Shown: one piece after another, positions 45,492-56,486 of the stretch | How the letters are laid out: every line of letters begins with the position of its first letter | How positions within the stretch are numbered: position 1 is the first letter of the stretch | Origin: Rhipidocladum racemiflorum | Lineage: Eukaryota > Streptophyta > Magnoliopsida > Poales > Poaceae | Length of the DNA: 64,000 bases | Direction: 5' to 3' | Assembly: GCA_036346355.1 (NCBI GenBank) | Contig: JAYEVF010000047.1 | Span: forward strand, 248,001-312,000 | Program-made: the position numbers and the translations under genes | The notes under the pieces: model-generated | What the model saw: only the letters and a program-made list of their open reading frames with translations | Told to the model about the DNA's origin: nothing | The model's database searches: none

Positions 45492-45760
45492 TGATGCAAC
45501 AGTGGGTGTCCCGATCTTTCGATGAGAATGATAACCTTCGATTTGGGTGGAGACGACTTTGACGATCCGACTACAACGTACAACGACGATGCGCCTTAGC
45601 AATCGCTAAACCAACTCCAAAGGGTTATTGACCTTGCCGTGGGCACGATCAACCTGATCACGAAGATCAATTCCTGTAAGCAATCGAAGAACAAGCAAGA
45701 ACAAGGCAAAAGCAATCTAAAATTGCAAATATCGATGAAGTATAGAAAAAGTTGGGGTTC
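45492..45760 (-). repeat. 5' LTR fragment of the non-autonomous CRM element
   Basis: It holds the last 269 bp of the LTR in minus orientation, matching 41362-41630. It is cut after GTTGGGGTTC, where the Tat LTR starts with TGTCG. Confidence 0.9.
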
Positions 45761-46360
45761 TGTCGACGATTGGGGAACAGGCCCCCGCCGAGCTTACTTG
45801 TTGGTGGAGGGACCAACCGCGACCCCTTCTCACGTGAGGGGATACTCAAAGGAATGACTCACCGGACTTCAGCGGGCGAGGACACAGTGGTTTACCCTGG
45901 TTCGGGCCTCTCAGGAAGGAGATAATAGCCCTACTCCAGCTCGTGTATCTTTTTGTATGTGTGTGTCCCTATCTCCCCCCTTCACGGCGGGGATGCTTTA
46001 TAGTTTACAAAGGGGCGTACTTGTCCAAGCCCACTAACTCCACGTTCGACCAGGTCCAACGTGGTAACTAACAGATCCTACAAATCCGCCACGCTCCCGC
46101 GGAGGACGCAACGAACTAACGGAGAAAACGCCGCCGGTAGTTACTCCCGCCGACCTCGAGATCACGTCAGGTCGGCTGACAGCCAGCTCCGAGCTCGGCT
46201 GTTTTACGCGGGCGTGAGCTCGCAATCGGCCAGACTACACGACCTCCCTAGGCTCCGACTAGGTCGTCCTTGGGAACGACCTCCCGGTGGCTCGGGCGGT
46301 GATGAGCTCGGCTCCCCATGGCACCCGAGGTAAATTATGGGAATTATCCATCCCCCGACA
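45761..46360 (-). repeat. 3' LTR of the Tat-type element (600 bp)
   Basis: Inverted ends TGTCG...CGACA. On the minus strand it is preceded by CCTCGGGGGCTAGC, which fits a polypurine tract. A TATAAAG box on the minus strand lies at 46002-45996. GGTTC (45756-45760) would be the target duplication; its partner is missing. Confidence 0.75.
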
Positions 46361-46884
46361 GCTAGCCCCCGAGGTTCAAGTGGGAAAAAGGCAAAAAGCC
46401 TTCCCCTTGGGCCTTCCGTCTCACGAGCACGTCGGGTTTGTTTCGGCGAACAGCCGCCGAGACTACCGGGCTATCAACCATCTCCGGGAACGAGCTCTTT
46501 TGGCCTAGTTCGTCGCGTTTCGGGCGGATGAACGTGGGCCCCCCTGAACGGTTCCTTCTCCCGGAAGCTTTCATTCGGTCAGTTCAAACCGCTCTCCTTG
46601 GGAAAACCGTCTCTTGGCAGGACAGTTTCGATTCGCGCGCCCACGTGTCGTCCCCTGGGTGGCGAACGCCTCAACTGCCCTCTGCGCTTTTAGGGCTTCC
46701 TCGACCATAACGGCGGGAAGTCCCTTCGCTTTCCTGTTTTTCGGAGGGGCTTTAAACACCGGTGCGAACCCTAGATCTGCGCAGTCTCCCAGCAAAAGAA
46801 ACGTCTCGAATCATTCCTTGCTCCAGTGCTCGTTCCTCTGACCGCGTGCGCTCGTCTCCCTCTTCGATCGCCTCCCCCATACGA
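46361..46884. other. Polypurine tract and upstream region of the antisense gene
   Basis: 46361-46374 is the likely polypurine tract of the Tat element on the minus strand. The rest is GC-rich and lies upstream of the ATG at 46885 on the plus strand, so it should hold the promoter and 5' UTR of the antisense gene. No clear TATA box was found. The overlapping open frames on both strands show no recognised domain. Confidence 0.5.
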
Positions 46885-47788
46885 ATGGCGAAGTTTGGCG
46901 CCAGTAAGCTCGATAGGCGAAAGCTGGAGCTTCTTCAACAGGCGAAGTACCTCGACGCCGGCACATGGAGAGCCCCCGGGGCCGAGGAGAGCCCGGAGCC
47001 GGAGGAAGGGGAGATCGTCTCCACCGAGCTCTACGCCATGAACGGGCTCCGGACGCCCGAAAGCGAGTTCGTCGAGTCCGTCCTCGCCTTCTGTGAGTGC
47101 GAGATCGCTCACCTCCACCCCAACTCCATCCTTATCATGGCCATCTTCGCCCACCTCTGCGAAGGGTACGTGGGCATCGAACCCACCCCCAGCCTCTTCT
47201 TCCATTTCTACACCCTGTCGCGCACCGGCACGCCTTCGTCGGCCGGCTGCCTCTACTTCCGTCTCCGACCTACCCGTCCGTACGAGTACCCGAGCTTCAC
47301 GCTCAAGGACTCGGTGTCGGGGTGGGCCGACTCCTGGTTCTATCTGAGGAAGGTGGAAGGCAGCTCGCTCTCCTATACCGGCACTAGAGCCCGAGCTGTC
47401 GAGACACCCCGGCCGACCGTGCAGCCTGAGGAGGAGAAGGTGCTCCTGCTGATCAACGAGCTCACCTGCTCAGGGCTGACCGGACGGGATGTCGCCCGGG
47501 ACTACGTCAGAGCCCGGGTGACGCCCCTCAGGAGGAGGGTGCATCCCTTCTTCAAGGTCGAGGGGTGGCAGGACATCACACGGGAGTCGCGCTCAGGTAT
47601 ACCACCGACCTCGACCTTCCCTCCTATGTAGAAGACATTCGCTCTTACTACCTCCTCTTGGTCGGTACGCAGCTCCACCGGAGGACTGGGTGGACATGAG
47701 AGTGTCTGAAATGTTCGGCACCCCCAAAGGCAAGGAGATCCTAGAGGGTCGCCAGATCCCGAACAACGTCCTCAACCGGACCAAAGCG

Positions 47789-47877
47789 GTAAGTTTTCGA
47801 CTTGGCCCCCTTTTTTGAGGCTCCACTTGGTCCGGGTCTCCCTAGGGTCCCCGACCTCATCAAGCTCTTTTTGGCAG
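47789..47877 (+). other. Predicted intron of the antisense gene
   Basis: GTAAGTTTTC donor and TTTTTGGCAG acceptor with a pyrimidine-rich stretch; 89 bp, phase 0. Removing it joins the exon ending RTKA to EKVALEVAVAQL. Confidence 0.7.
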
Positions 47878-48493
47878 GAGAAGGTCGCCCTCGAGGTCGC
47901 CGTGGCCCAACTGGCATCGCAGTTGGGAGGACGAGGTCGTAAGACCAAAAAATTAGCGGGCCGCAAGCGCCGCGACCGCTCTCCTTCGGCCACGCCGTCT
48001 CCGCCTAGGCGTTCGGGCAGACGTCTTGGTTCGGGCGACCGTTCACCCCGCCAACACCTGGAGTACGCCGATCGACGGGAGGTGAGCGACTTAAAATTGT
48101 GGATGGATGAGTACACCAGAAAAAACCCCGAGTTGATGTCTCGTTTGCGCCAGCTCGCCGAGCGGGCGAAGAAAGAGGCTGCTGCTGCGGCCAGCCCTGC
48201 GCGGAAGAAGGAGCTAGAGGGCCAGATCGCGGCCCTCCAGGCCGAGCTCGCGCAGGTGAGCTCGGGCTTGGCTCCACGGGACGAGGCGGAGGAGGAGGAG
48301 GAACTGGACCCCGCTCCGCTGGCCCCGAGGCCCCGAAGGTCGCCTGCCGTTCCCCAACCGCGTCCAACGCCGACCATTTCCGAGGTCGGTTTGGAGGAAG
48401 TCGATCCCGCGGTCGCGAGGGCCGACAAGGCACGCGAAGATATGGCCGCACTCCTCGTCCACGCTCGTGCCCAAGTGGATGAAGCCAAGCGAG

Positions 48494-48568
48494 GTTAGTT
48501 TCTTACCCCCACCTTGTTCGCCCCCCTTCCTCCCCCGGTGCCACACTCTAACCCCACATCGTCCGCAG
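48494..48568 (+). other. Predicted intron of the antisense gene
   Basis: GTTAGTTTCTTACC donor and ATCGTCCGCAG acceptor; 75 bp, phase 1. The join reads EAKRVGVAAGTEVWDFEAMA. Confidence 0.65.
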
Positions 48569-49524
48569 TGGGTGTGGCAGCCGGTACGGAGGTATGGGAT
48601 TTCGAAGCGATGGCTGACGACATTCTTGACCTCGTGCTAGAGAGAGAGCTCGCCTGGGCTGCCGAGGCCGTGGTGGCCGACGAGGTCGAGGAGGGGGCGG
48701 CCGCGGCTGCGGAGGTTCGGGTTTCAGAGGTCGTGTCTCCTGAAGAGGAGACGCAAAGGAAAATCGCTGCCGCCGACGCTCGGGCGGCTAGGGAAGGCGT
48801 CCCCCACCTTATAATCGAGCTGGACGACGACGCACCAGAGACTGGTGGTGTTGAGCGTGCCGCCGAGGACCCTCGCGAAGACTCCACCGGCGCCAGCAAC
48901 ATCATCACCGAGACGCTTCAAGAGATCGCGGAGGAACCCCACCGAGCTCGCGATAACGCGTTGGAGACCAACGCCGGCTCGGTGTTGGGAGACCCCAACC
49001 CGGACGGGGCACGCCCCGGCGAGGACGAAACGGCAGCTCTGCACGTCATGGAGCCGAATCTGACCGAGGTCGGTGGGACGGTCCAGCTCCCAAGCGGGGG
49101 GCAACCGCCGAGCACCGAGGCCCTACCGGTCGGCGCCGACTCCCCGGCCGTCGACTCCTCGGCCCGGGCCGAAGACTCCGCATCCTTGGGTGCTGAAGGA
49201 GTTCAAGTCTGGGAAGAGATGGGGTCTCCAGGCGTAGCTCCTGCCCGGGAAGAGGAGGCGCAGGCCGAGATCCCTATCCCTGCGGTTGTCGTACCCCAGG
49301 CGATGGAGGTCGATTCCCTAAGTCAAGATCCTCCTTTCCCGGATGATGACCCCGAGCCCCGTGCCGCCGAAGACCCTGTAGTCTCGGACGCCGAAGGGGC
49401 CCGGGCTCAGGAGGAGGTGGAGCCCTTGGCTGCAACTCCTGCCCAGGGAGAAGTGCAGACGGGGGTTCTTGCCCTTGAGGCTATCGTCCCCCAAAGCCAG
49501 GGTCTTCCCCTCCCGGTGGACGAG

Positions 49525-50450
49525 TGATGAGGACATCACTACCATGGATACGGCCATACTTACAAACCCAATGGAAACCAACAATATCATACAAGGGCCA
49601 ATTACTCGAGCTCGGGCACGACAATTCAATTACCAGGTGAATGCGTTCCTCGGGCTGCATACAAATAATTTAATGAATGGAATGCTATTTAATCCTTGTG
49701 ATGATTTTATTGTCCTTAGGAACCAAGGAGAAGGACTCCCAAACGTCAAGCATGAAGCCAATTCTTCCGGTGCACAAGTTCAACTCGGATTCGGCCTCCG
49801 GGACAGCACCAACTTCAAACGACCATAACTTTTGATCCACAAGGGTGTTTGAGGTCTATGAGTACTGGTTGGAAAGGTTTCGACGTCCTCTTTCCAACGG
49901 ATCCGACCCCATCCCCAAATTCCGTCCGAGTCAACGGGAATCTGCAGAACAATTGGCGTCACTTTTCCAAATCGAGAAGACTTGGGCTTTGGGCCTTGTA
50001 ATAGAGTTGTAGTTGGTATCCTACTGCTTTGGACGTGTTTCCCACGCCCCTACCTCTTATAAATAGCCAGACATCGGCTCCTTAGGGTTTTGGGTTTTAT
50101 TTGATTAGTTTAGCCAAGTGCAAACTTGATCCTGCGAGTTGTGCTGGACAGCCACCTTGTCAAGATCGTCAATAAGACTCCACTTTGTTTCGCTTCCAGT
50201 TTTATCCGCAATTTCAGATTGCTTATCCTATTGTTCTTGCTTGTTCTTCGGTTGCTTGCAGGAATTGAACTCGTGTTCAGGTTGATCGTGCCACGGCAAG
50301 ATCAATAACCCGCTGGAGTTGGTTTAGCGATTGCTAAGGCGCATCGTCGTCGTACGGTGTAGTCGGATCATCAAAGTCGACTCTAACAAATCGATCGTGT
50401 GTTTCTCATCGAAAGATCGGGACACCCATAGTGCCATCACGGCGCCATCA
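49525..50450 (+). repeat. 5' LTR of CRM element C (926 bp)
   Basis: It runs from TGATGAGGACATC to CACGGCGCCATCA. It contains the CR-tail coding segment (GPITRARARQFN) and a TATAAATAG box. Its first 400 bp and last 250 bp resemble the non-autonomous LTR, but the middle differs. Confidence 0.95.
50058..50065 (+). promoter_or_regulatory. LTR TATA box (element C)
   Basis: TATAAATA followed by GCCAGACATCGGC; same distance from the LTR start as in the non-autonomous LTRs. Repeated at 57020-57027. Confidence 0.6.
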
Positions 50451-50452
50451 AG

Positions 50453-50464
50453 TGGTATCAGAGC
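50453..50464 (+). other. Primer binding site of element C
   Basis: TGGTATCAGAGC, two bases after the LTR end; initiator tRNA-Met. Confidence 0.9.
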
Positions 50465-51714
50465 AAACCAGGTTGCTCGGTGAGAATTCTTTACCCTAGA
50501 TTAGTAGATTGATATCTTTCCTATAGTCCAGAGAAACGCCATCAGATTGGATCTTCCCATACCAAAACAATTTGAGCCTCGCATTTTCCTTTCCAGTGCA
50601 CTGCGTTATTGAATTTTTGGTTGCATCGTCGTGTCGAGTTGCTGAATTCTAGTCTAGTTCCAGGTCAGAAGAAAATTTTGTCTCCCACAGCGGTTCCGAG
50701 TTGTGTTCGGTTTCGAGTTGTGTTCCGTTTCGAGTTGTGTTCCGTGTCGGTCCCGAACTGTTGAAAAAAAAAAAGGGTGTTCGGACCGAAGCTTTCTTCT
50801 CATCCAACTGGTCGCCGACTGGTCGCCCACTTGGTCGTCCGACCGGTTGCCCTCCTGTTAGCCGATCGTCGCCTCCGACTGGTCGCCGCTTTGTTGATCG
50901 CCTCCCGACTGGTCGCCCACCTGATAGCCCACTGGTCGCCCGACTGGTCGCCGTCTGACTGGTCGCCGTCTGACTGGTCGCCCGACTGGTCGCCGCCTGA
51001 CTGGTCGCCCACCTGATAGCCCACTGGTCGCCCGACTGGTCGCCGCCCGACTGGTCGCCCACCTGATAGCCCACTGGTCGCCTGACTGGTCGCCCTCCTG
51101 ATAGCCGACTGGTCGCCCACCTGGCCGTCCGACTGGTCACACGACTGGTCTTCCGCCTGCATAGCACTTGAAAGAAAAACGAATCGGATCGTTCCGTAAA
51201 AAAAAAAAAAAAAAAAAAAAAAAAGAGTCTGGAACAGATCCGAAAATTTTTATGTGCTAAACCTGTTTTCACAAGATTCCCAGTCTTTTGAGATAGTTCC
51301 CTTCTTTCGCGAATTTTTTTTTTCGCGCTGTTCTTCATCTGCTGTGGAACTGTACTGTCGCCGACCACAGTTTTGAGTCACAGTCCTTGCTAGCCTCGAG
51401 TCAGCAACTAGTGACTAGACGTTGAACAATTCTTCAATTTTGCATTCACTGATTGGATTATTGCTAACCTTTTTGCTACTAAATTAAGCCTGTCCAAGCT
51501 CCACTTTCTACCCGTACAGGCGTTCGATCCCTTGGCAATCGCTCTACACAAACTTCGGAGAACCTTTGACAACGCCAACGGCCGACAACGCCTGCTACAT
51601 TGTAAGAACTTGTAAGAACTTGGGTCATAGGCTTGAGCGCTTGAGAGACTTGCCACCTAGTAGTTGATAGGAACATTATACTTGTGGTTTTTGTTTCCTT
51701 GTCATCAACTAACC
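50465..51714 (+). other. 5' leader of CRM element C
   Basis: 1.25 kb between primer site and gag. It contains TTCGAGTTGTGTTC repeats near 50695-50750, a GACTGGTCGCC minisatellite (50800-51145) and a run of about 25 A (51199-51223). The leader has no supported gene; the 239-codon minus-strand frame and the DWSP-repeat frame are products of the minisatellite. Confidence 0.75.
50800..51145. repeat. GACTGGTCGCC minisatellite in the CRM leader
   Basis: About thirty degenerate copies of an 11-bp GACTGGTCGCC core, partly grouped in a longer unit that adds CACCTGATAGCC. It lies in the transcribed leader of element C. The leader of element A has no counterpart at the matching place. Confidence 0.9.
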
Positions 51715-52847
51715 ATGTCAGGTGACGAGTTCATTTCATCACTCTCCACGAACCAAGGGCATCATTGCTCACTTCCAAAAGATGACGAGGAAGCCACCGA
51801 TGGTCTTAGCGAGGATGTACGGCTCACTAATGAGCGTATGTCAATGCAAGAAGACCGTCTCAGATCCATCGAGGCCGCACAAGGGATTGCTAACACTACT
51901 CTTGCTACTATTTTGGCTAGACTTGATACTTTTGCAGCTGCTGCATCTGGTGCTTCCAATCCACCTCCCGTCGTCCAAGCAACAATTCAGCTCCACAGGA
52001 GGTCCCCAACAGATTTAGAAGAACAGAACGAAGAGCACGAATATGATGACACCACTGATGCGGAGGAGGTCAACCCCATCCATTACGATAATGATCGTAA
52101 CCATCAACGGCTACGCTTCAATCAGCAAGGTATGCGACGTGATCCTCCACGACCAAGGAACGAGAACGCAGATGATGTTTTCCTAAGGTAAATTTCAACA
52201 TGCCATCGTTTGAAGGTAAATATGACCCTGATGGTTACCTTAGTTGGGAATTACTTGTGGATCAAAAATTTGCGTGCCATGATTTCCCTGAGAATAGAAG
52301 AGTTAGAGCTGCCACAAGTGAGTTCACTGATTTTGCTTCTGTTTGGTGGAGAGAACATTGCCGTGCTCATCCAAATAATATACCCACCACTTGGGAAGCC
52401 TTGAAATTGCTAATGAGGCATAGATTTGTTCCTTCATACTATGCTAGAGATTTATTGAATAAATTGCAGCGCCTACAGCAAGGTAAGAATTCGGTGGAAG
52501 AATATTACCAAGAATTGCAAATTGGCATGTTGCGTTGTGGATTAATTGAGAATGAGGAAGCTTCTATGGCTCGTTTCTTAGGTGGTTTAACTCGAGAAAT
52601 CCAGGATATTCTAGACTATAAGGATTATAATTCGATGACTCGGTTGTTCCATCTTGCTTGCAAAGCTGAACGTGAAGTGCAGGGTCGTCAATCGAGGGCC
52701 AAGACTAACTTTTCTGCAGGTCGAACTACTTCGTGGACACCGCGCACCCCTGCTGCCCCTGCCGGCCGTACTACCACGCCGACCTCTTCCATCAACAGAA
52801 CGGCGTCCACCACCGCAAATTCGGCACCACAACCAACGCCGACTTAA
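51715..52847 (+). pseudogene. CRM gag (element C)
   Basis: ATG at 51715 (MSGDEFISSLSTNQGHH), an N-terminal part with RSIEAAQGIANTTLATILAR, a frame shift near 52190, then the capsid from MPSFEGKYDPDGYLSWELL at 52200 with FASVWWREHC, VPSYYARDLLNKLQRLQQG, SVEEYYQELQ and ARFLGGLTREIQD. The Ser/Thr/Pro-rich linker ends at a stop after 52840; the expected frame continues with a shift. Close to gag of elements A and B. Confidence 0.9.
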
Positions 52848-52907
52848 AAGTGCCACACAAGCTACTACAAATAGTTCGTAAATGCGTCGCCAGTCGCATC
52901 AACGGGA

Positions 52908-54630
52908 CGCACTAAAGATGTTCAGTGCCATCGCTGCAAGGGTTTCGGTCACATGATGAGGAGTGTCCGAACAAGCGTGTGCTAATAATCCGTGAAGACG
53001 GCGGTATGACTCGGCAAGTGATCTTGATGACGAAACATATGCTTTGCTCGCTGAACATGAAGACGGGCGATCCAAATGCCGAGCACGACGAGGTACACGT
53101 GAGCGCTGGTGATGCTGACCAATATTTGAGTATTATTGCACAACGTGTGCTTAGTGCTCAGATTGCTCGCGCCGATCCAAATCAACGCCACAACTTGTTT
53201 TACACAAAAGGCGTCATCAAGGAGCGATCCATTCGAATAATCATTGATGGTGGGAGTTGCAATAATCTAGCCAGCATGGACATGGTGGAGAAGCTAGCAC
53301 TCTCCACTAGACCACACCCTCAGCCCTACCACATTCAATGGTTCAACAACAGCGGCAAACTCAAGGTAACTCGCATGGTAAGAGTACATTTCGCTTTAGG
53401 TTCCTATCATGATTATGTTGATTGCGATGTCGTACCTATGCAAGCATGTTCTATGTTATTAGGTAGACCGTGGCAATATGATAAGGATTGTTTACATCAT
53501 GGTAGAACAAATCAATACTCTTTTGTGCATCAAGAAAAGAAAATTGTGCTACACCCAATGTCGCCTGATGCCATTGTAAAGGATGAAATCGCTAGATCTA
53601 GCAAAGAGAAAAATCGAGAGAATTCTAAGAGTGAAAATCAGATTGTCACCAAAGGACTTGAACAACATAAACAGAAAGAATCTAACCTTGATTGTGCTAA
53701 GCCGAATGAGATTAAATTGAAAGGTGCTTGTTTTCTTGCAACAAAATCTGATTTGAATGAGTTGGATGTTTGTAGGTCTACATGCTATGCTTTGGTCTGC
53801 AAAGAAACTTTGTTTTCTCTAGAGGAGATGTCCCTCTCTTTGCCTCCTGTTGTCACTAACCTTTTGCAGGAATACACTGACATCTTTCCAAAGGACATTC
53901 CCTCAGGGCTGCCGCCAATTAGAGGGATTGAGCATCAAATTGATCTCATTCCAGGGCATCTTTGCCCAACCGAGCACCTTACAGAACCAACCCTGAAGAA
54001 ACACAAGAGATACAACGCCAAGTTCACGAATTGCTTGATAAAGGGTACGTACGTGAATCTCTTAGTCCTTGTGCTGTACCAGTCATTTTAGTACCTAAGA
54101 AAGATGGAACATGGCGCATGTGTGTGGATTGTAGAGCAATTAATAATATCACCATTAGATATCGCCATCCTATTCCTCGGTTAGACGATATGCTTGATGA
54201 ACTAAGTGGCTCTACTATGTTCTCTAAAGTGGATTTGCGTAGTGGCTATCACCAGATTCGCATGAAGTTAGGAGATGAATGGAAAACAGCATTTAAAACT
54301 AAGTTCGGGTTATATGAGTGGTTAGTAATGCCTTCGGGTTGACTAATGCTCCTAGCACATTCATGAGACTGATGAACGAGGTTTTACGTGTTTTCATTGG
54401 AAAATTTGTGGTAGTTTACTTGATGATATCTTGATTTATAGCAAATCTTTAGAGGATCATCTTGAACATCTACGTGCTGTTTTTAATGCTTTACGCGATG
54501 CACGCTTATTTGGTAACCTTGAGAAGTGCACCTTTTGCACGGATCGAGTATCTTTTCTTGGCTATGTTGTTACTCCACAGGAATTGAAGTTGACCAAGCC
54601 AAGGTTGAAGCAATACAGAGTTGGCCGACT
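52908..54630 (+). pseudogene. CRM zinc knuckle, protease and reverse transcriptase (element C)
   Basis: The zinc knuckle (CHRCKGFGHMMR) lacks its last cysteine in frame because of an indel near 52962. Protease IIIDGGSCNNLAS follows, then CSMLLGRPWQYDKD and the RT motifs VPKKDGTWRMCVDCRAINN and SKVDLRSGYHQIRMK. Breaks: near 53950 (lost frame around the RT start), 54334 (one T missing in CCTTTTGGG), and 54419 (T missing in TTTTGATGA, affecting the catalytic YFDD). The RT ends with VSFLGYVVTPQ. All catalytic residues are encoded, but in different frames. Confidence 0.9.
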
Positions 54631-56330
54631 CTAACACGGTCACACAGGTGCGAAGTTTTCTAGGACTTGCTGGATTCTATCGTCGTTTTGTTAAGGACTT
54701 CAGCACCATCGCTGCACCCATGAATGAGCTCACCAAGAAGGGTGTACCATTTTCTTGGGGCAAGCCGCAGGAAGATGCCTTCAACATTCTGAAAGCTAAG
54801 TTAACCCATGCACCCTTACTCCAGCTTCCAGACTTTTCTAAGACTTTTGAACTAGAATGTGATGCTAGTGGAATTGGTTTGGGTGGTGTTCTGTTACAAG
54901 AAGGAAAACCTGTTGCTTATTTTAGTGAGAAATTGAGTGGGCCAAGTTTGAATTATTCTACTTATGATAAGGAGTTATAATCGCAAGTTCGAACTTTAGA
55001 AACATGGCAACATTATTTATGGCCCAAGGAATTTGTTATACATTCGGATCATGAATCGTTAAAACATATTAGAAGTCAAGCTAAACTGAACCGTAGACAT
55101 GCAAAGTGGGTTGAATTCATTGAGTCATTTCCTTATGTCATCAAACACAAACAGGGAAAGGATAATGTCATTGCTGATGCCTTGTCTAGGAGATATACCA
55201 TGCTCTCACAACTTGACTTCAAAATTTTTGGTTTGGAAACGATTAAAGAGCAATATGTGTATGATGATGATTTTAAAAATGTGTTGCTCAATTGTAAAGA
55301 GGGAAAAACTTGGAACAAATTTGTCCTCAATAATGGGTTTGTGTTTAGAGCAAACAAACTATGTATTCCAGCTAGTTCTGTTCGTTTGTTATTGCTACAG
55401 GAAGCGCATGGAGGAGGATTGATGGGACACTTTGGTGTGAAAAGGACGGAGGACATACTCGCTAGCCATTTCTTTTGGCCCAGGATGAGGCGAGGCGTGG
55501 AACGCGTTTCATCGCTTCGCTGTTCTACACGTCAAAAAGCTAAGGCACGACCTAATCCCGAAGGTATATACATACCTCTGCCTATTCCTAAAGTGCCTTG
55601 GGAGGATATTTCTATGGACTTTGTTTTAGGACTCCCTAGAACAAAGAAGGGAGGGATAGTATCTTTGTCGTTGTGGATAGATTTTCTAAAATGGCACACT
55701 TCATACCTTGTCACAAAAGCGATGGCGCTACCAACATTGCTGACTTATTCTTTCGTGAAATTGTTCGCTTACATGGTGTGCCTAACACAATAGTTTCAGA
55801 TCGTGACACTAAATTCTTAAGCCACTTTTGGAGAACTTTGTGGGCTAAATTGGGGACTAAACTTTTATTTTCTACTACTTGTCATCCCCAAACTGATGGA
55901 CAAACTGAGGTCGTTAATCGAACTTTATCTACTATGCTTAGGGCTATTTTGAAAAAGAACATTAAATTGTGGGAAGAATGTTTGCCTCATATTGAGTTTG
56001 CTTATAATCGGTCTATGCATTCTACTACTAAGATGTGCCCTTTTGAGATTGTATATGGATTTGTACCTCATGCTCCAATTGATTTGTTACCTCTACCATC
56101 TTCGGAGAAATTGAATCTTGATGCTAAACAACGTGCTGATTTGATTATGAAACTGCATGAGACAACTAAAGAAAACATAGAACGCATGAATGCTAAATAT
56201 AAACTTGCTGGTAGTAAGGGAAGGAAACATGTAACTTTTGAACCAGGCGATTTAGTTTGGTTGCATTTGCGTAAATATCGATTACCAGAATTAAGAAAAT
56301 CTAAGTTGATGCCATGAGCTGATGGTCCTT
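54631..56330 (+). pseudogene. CRM RNase H and integrase (element C)
   Basis: RNase H contains ELECDASGIGLGGVLLQ, YFSEKLSGPSLNYSTYDKEL and IHSDHESLKHI, with a stop or shift at about 54980. Integrase contains HGGGLMGHFGVKRTEDIL, then a damaged zinc-finger pair (CSTRQKAK where the others have CTTCQKAK, with shifts before it), ISMDFVLGLP, a one-G loss in GGGGAGGG near 55650, IVSDRDTKF and TDGQTEVVN. The frame 55673-56317 is open for 214 codons and stops at a TGA at 56315-56317 replacing a CGA or CGT arginine codon. The GPF module follows to about 56400. Confidence 0.9.
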
Positions 56331-56474
56331 TCAAAGTATTGGCAAAGATTAATGATAATGCATACAAGCTTGAATTGCCTGCAGATTTTGGGGTTAGTCC
56401 CACATTCAACATTACCGATTTGAAACCATACTTGGGAGAGGATGATGAACTTGAGTCGAGGGCGACTCAAATGC

Positions 56475-56486
56475 AAGAAGGGAGGA
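56475..56486 (+). other. Polypurine tract of element C
   Basis: AAGAAGGGAGGA lies directly before the 3' LTR. The same tract, with one more G, precedes the LTRs at 7478 and 36707. The missing G breaks the frame into the CR tail in this copy. Confidence 0.8.

Larger units (their letters stand above)
41362..45760 (-). mobile_element. Non-autonomous CRM element, nearly complete
   Basis: Minus-strand order: 5' LTR (truncated, 45760-45492), primer site, leader, gag (44278-42485), short spacer, CR tail, 3' LTR (42284-41362). Internal length is 3.2 kb and there is no pol. The 5' LTR is interrupted at 45760 by a Tat-type LTR, and the rest is not found on the far side. It shares LTR and leader features with the pieces at 1-536 and 4143-9872. 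Confidence 0.9.
46885..49524 (+). pseudogene. Antisense spliced gene in Tat element, 5' part (gypsy-type putative transposase family)
   Basis: The first exon begins MAKFGASKLDRRKLELL at 46885 and contains AHLHPNSILIMAIFAHLCEG and LFFHFYTLS, typical of the plant family named 'putative gypsy-type transposon' (PF04195). Exons are 46885-47788, 47878-48493 and 48569-49524. Introns are 89 and 75 bp, with GTAAGT...GGCAG and GTTAGT...CGCAG borders, and reading phase is kept across both. One frame shift sits near 47590 (the frame resumes with TTDLDLPSYVEDIRSYY). The second exon encodes a basic stretch and a coiled coil; the third is Asp/Glu/Ala-rich. Element C interrupts the gene at 49525. Function is unknown; these ORFs are not the element's integrase. 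Confidence 0.75.

Noticed and set aside
48005..48488. Long minus-strand frames opposite the antisense-gene exons
   Set aside because: They are GC-rich shadow frames; the plus-strand frame has domain content and intron borders.
50777..51368. DWSP-repeat protein frame and a 239-codon minus-strand frame
   Set aside because: Both are translations of the GACTGGTCGCC minisatellite in an untranslated leader.
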